From assembly GCA_021816665.1 (NCBI GenBank), contig JAKAXI010000081.1, positions 1-7,854 on the forward strand: a DNA stretch of 7,854 nt. Reading direction: 5' to 3'. This document shows, one piece after another, positions 5,493 to 7,854 of this stretch. Source of the stretch: Bacillota bacterium (GTDB lineage: Bacteria; Bacillota; Bacilli; Alicyclobacillales; Alicyclobacillaceae). A model generated the notes under the pieces. The model ran no database searches and was not told the DNA's origin. It worked only from the letters and a program-made list of their open reading frames with translations. Each line of letters opens with the position of its first letter. Positions within the stretch are counted from its first letter, which is position 1. The translations under genes were made by a program, and so were the position numbers.

Positions 5493-6302
5493 TTGGTGCC
5501 TACCGAAAAGGATATCCGGCAGACGATTCTTCATGCACTTTCAGAACTGGCACAAGAACTCCCTGTCGACCAAATTGGCTTTGCCGACGTCGCACGCCGC
5601 GCAAACGTCCACTGGACAACGGTTCGCAGACACCTCGGGTCCCGAGAAGCCATGCGCACCGTGCTCAGAGAACAGCAGCAAGAACACGGCGTGGAATACG
5701 CCGACACGAAGACGCGAATTCTGGACGCTGCAGAACGAGTCTTTGCAGAACAGGGGTACGCGAACACGTCACTTGACCATGTGGCAACGGCAGCGAGCCT
5801 GACCAAAGGAGCCGTGTACTGGCACTTCGCCAGCAAGAGTGACTTGTTCTTGTCACTGCTTGAAAAAAATGTGTTTGACCACGTGCGCATGCTGCCTGAA
5901 AAGATCAAGGCCATTGCAAGCGCATCGCAGGGGCCCGAAAGTGCCGTTGAGAACTGGCTGACGCAAGAGTTGGAGCGGTTGACGGCAGACAAACGGCAGA
6001 GCCAACTGTTCTTCGAGTTCGTCTCATCCAGCCGTGACGAGGCAATTGAAGAGAAAATGCGGGACTTTCGGCGCCGTGCGTTTGCCACAGCGTTGCCGAT
6101 GATTGAGCAACTGCAAATCAACGGTTTGCTGAGACGAGACGTCCCAGCACAAACGCTCGGCCTGATGGTACACGCTTTATTCGACGGTCTCACCGTTGCA
6201 TGGATGGTCGATCCCGAGGAAGTCCAACCCAAACTTGTCGGAAAGGGTTTAGCTCAATTGCTCATGCATGGCATTGGCGGAGCACTGATAGACAACAAAT
6301 AG
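5493..6302 (+). CDS. TetR/AcrR-family regulator with two tandem HTH domains
   Basis: Ligand-responsive DNA-binding repressor, 269 residues, longer than the usual 190-210. The start is TTG with GGAG 6 bases upstream; a GTG at 5496 (spacing 9) is equally possible. Residues 71-125 are a standard TetR N-terminal domain: TRILDAAERVFAEQGY, DHVATAASLTKGAVYWHF, then SKSDLFLSLL. Residues 7-61 align to it without gaps: IRQTILHALSELAQE, ADVARRANVHWTTVRRHL, SREAMRTVL. The two copies share the Ile-Leu-x-Ala start, the VA..A of the helix before the turn, the V...H at the recognition helix and the Ser-basic pair after it. Residues about 126-269 form the all-helical ligand/dimer domain (ALFDGLTVAWMVDPEEV near 228-244). 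The MMPL gene follows after 29 bases, so the likely target is its own operon through the ATACGTAT palindromes. The ligand is unknown. Confidence 0.9.
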   Translation: MVPTEKDIRQTILHALSELAQELPVDQIGFADVARRANVHWTTVRRHLGSREAMRTVLREQQQEHGVEYADTKTRILDAAERVFAEQGYANTSLDHVATAASLTKGAVYWHFASKSDLFLSLLEKNVFDHVRMLPEKIKAIASASQGPESAVENWLTQELERLTADKRQSQLFFEFVSSSRDEAIEEKMRDFRRRAFATALPMIEQLQINGLLRRDVPAQTLGLMVHALFDGLTVAWMVDPEEVQPKLVGKGLAQLLMHGIGGALIDNK

Positions 6303-6331
6303 ACAGCGGCTTAACGGAGTGGAGGGGAAGA

Positions 6332-7854
6332 GTGTTGTCGAGACAAAATCAACAGTCTGCACAACGTCAGTCGGCAGGGGGTAGAGAGAGAGTCGGGTTT
6401 TCCCGGCACTACGCTCGTTTCATCGGTCGTTTTCGCTGGGCCATTCTCGCCTTTTGGCTGGTAGCTGTCGCAGCTACACATTTTTTCATGCCGAGTTTAT
6501 CCAATGTCGTGGCTCATACCCCGACGAACTATGTGCCAAACTCATCGAGCGTTGTCGTTGGCCAGAACTTATTGAACAAAGTCGACGCCAGTCACAGCTC
6601 AAAGAGCACAGCCGTGGTTGCGATCCACAATCCAAAGGGACTTACTCCATTGGACAAAGCGCAATTTGCCTCCAGGCTATCGGATATCAACAGTCACCGC
6701 AGCAAGTATGGCGTAGAGAGCGTCCAATACATTGACAACGTCAACAAACAAGTTGCATCGTCGTTCCTGAGCAAGGACGGCACAACGGAGATCGCGCTCA
6801 TCGGTTTTCCGCACAGCGAAGTGGCTGACCAGACATCCAACTCGCTAACCCAGTTGCAGTCATCGTTTGCGGGCTCTGTCCCATCCGACGCCAAAGTGTA
6901 CTTCACTGGTGACGCGCCCATTCAGCTAGACGACATTCACATTTCGCAAAGCGGCACGTCACGCACAGCGGTCGTCACTGTGATCCTCGTGCTGGTCATT
7001 CTGCTCCTCGTCTTCCGGTCGCTCATCGCGCCGTTGGTGCCGCTCCTGTCGATCGGCTTTGCGTTTCTTGTCTCGTCCTCTATCGTGGCCTTGTTGGCCA
7101 AGCACGGGCTGCCAGTCTCAAACTTCACGCAAACCTTTCTGATCGCCACACTGTTCGGAGCGGGTACGGATTACTCGATTATCCTGATGAACCGGTTCCG
7201 CGAGGAGTTGATGCGCGAACACGGAGACCGCGAACTCGCACTCGCGGATACGGTTCGCTCAGTCTCGAAGACCGTGGTCTTCAGCGGGTTAACCGTGCTC
7301 ATATCGTTCGCGATCCTCATCTTCGCGAAGTTTGGCCTGTACCGGAGCGCCGTCGGCGTCGCTGTTGGCATAGCTGTCGCACTGATCACTTGCCTGACCC
7401 TGATCCCTTCGCTGATGAGCCTGCTAGGGCCAGCGTTGTTCTGGCCGCGCAAGCCGCGTCCTGGCATGGCACACGCGCAGTCGAAATTCTGGCTGTTCAC
7501 TGGTCGCATTTCAGCTCGGCGGCCGTGGTGGACACTGCTCGCGCTGGTCATCGTCCTCTTGCCGATCGCGCTCTTGTTTACGAATCAACGCACGTTTAAC
7601 CCGATGGATGACATCCCCAACGCTCCATCTGTCACTGGTTTTAATGTGGTGGCCAAAGCGTTCGGGCCAGGCAATGTGCTGCCGAGCCAAATTGCCTTGC
7701 ACACGACGGCCAATCTGCGAACACCAGAAGGCTTGACGACAATTGAAAACATCTCGCAGGCACTCGCAAAACAAAGCTCCATTCACGAAGTGGAGAGCGC
7801 CACGCGACCGGTGGGAAAAGTCGTCACGACTTTCCAACTGGCGAACCAAAACCA
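6332..7854 (+). CDS. MMPL/RND-family membrane transporter, 3'-truncated by window edge
   Basis: Proton-driven exporter of the MMPL branch of the RND superfamily, in the cytoplasmic membrane; substrates may be lipids, drugs or hydrophobic compounds. 507 codons are visible and the frame is still open at the edge. The GTG start has GGAGG 6 bases upstream; TTG at 6335 is an alternative. Layout: cytoplasmic basic N-terminus, TM1 about 37-56, an extracellular porter domain (about 57-210), then a block of membrane helices at about 211-229, 234-255, 266-285, 316-334 and 340-366. A cytoplasmic basic stretch follows, then TM7 at about 398-416 and the start of the second porter domain. The family signature GAGTDYSIILMNRFREE (276-292) is present, with Asp280-Tyr281 in the proton-relay helix. 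It probably shares a transcript with, and is repressed by, the upstream tandem-HTH TetR protein. Confidence 0.93.
   Translation, partial: MLSRQNQQSAQRQSAGGRERVGFSRHYARFIGRFRWAILAFWLVAVAATHFFMPSLSNVVAHTPTNYVPNSSSVVVGQNLLNKVDASHSSKSTAVVAIHNPKGLTPLDKAQFASRLSDINSHRSKYGVESVQYIDNVNKQVASSFLSKDGTTEIALIGFPHSEVADQTSNSLTQLQSSFAGSVPSDAKVYFTGDAPIQLDDIHISQSGTSRTAVVTVILVLVILLLVFRSLIAPLVPLLSIGFAFLVSSSIVALLAKHGLPVSNFTQTFLIATLFGAGTDYSIILMNRFREELMREHGDRELALADTVRSVSKTVVFSGLTVLISFAILIFAKFGLYRSAVGVAVGIAVALITCLTLIPSLMSLLGPALFWPRKPRPGMAHAQSKFWLFTGRISARRPWWTLLALVIVLLPIALLFTNQRTFNPMDDIPNAPSVTGFNVVAKAFGPGNVLPSQIALHTTANLRTPEGLTTIENISQALAKQSSIHEVESATRPVGKVVTTFQLANQN

Noticed and set aside
5531..6232. Minus-strand open frame of 233 codons opposite the TetR gene
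   Set aside because: Ser/Arg/Cys-rich shadow translation of a clear TetR-family gene; no motif.
7171..7551. Minus-strand open frame opposite the MMPL gene
   Set aside because: Antisense to the helix block carrying the GAGTDYSIILMNRFREE signature; no features of its own.

Overview
The window looks like a chromosomal segment from a Gram-positive, spore-former-type Firmicute. Strong GGAGG-type ribosome binding sites, frequent GTG/TTG starts, a G+C content near one half, a sortase with a C-terminally anchored secreted protein, a DUF3892 protein and a Bacillus-type CysC all fit. An Alicyclobacillus-like or related Bacillales lineage is my best guess, by impression only. No mobile element, CRISPR array, rRNA or tRNA was seen.

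Left part (1-2868, minus strand): an apparent two-gene operon encodes a secreted SGNH/GDSL hydrolase with a C-terminal membrane anchor, followed by a class D-like sortase that carries a long extra C-terminal domain. Upstream lie a leader with a hairpin and the intrinsic terminator of the next gene. Middle part (2868-5347, minus strand): a stand-alone adenylylsulfate kinase (cysC) with a clear terminator; a small DUF3892 protein preceded by a candidate 53-residue hydrophilic ORF; then an RraA-family protein and a CoA-type Nudix hydrolase whose genes overlap by 4 bases.

Right part (5348-7854): a 145-base divergent intergenic region holds two identical 8-bp palindromes (ATACGTAT) 23 bp apart. 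It separates rraA-nudix (leftward) from a TetR-family regulator and an MMPL/RND-type membrane transporter (rightward). The transporter gene runs off the right edge. The regulator appears to contain two TetR-type helix-turn-helix domains in tandem, and the two palindromes upstream are natural operator candidates. The simplest reading is a self-regulated repressor/exporter pair, possibly also controlling the divergent genes.

The most unusual items are the tandem-HTH regulator with its paired operators, the sortase with an extra C-terminal domain next to a substrate-like SGNH protein lacking a canonical LPxTG, and an RraA homologue with a Gly at a normally acidic motif position.
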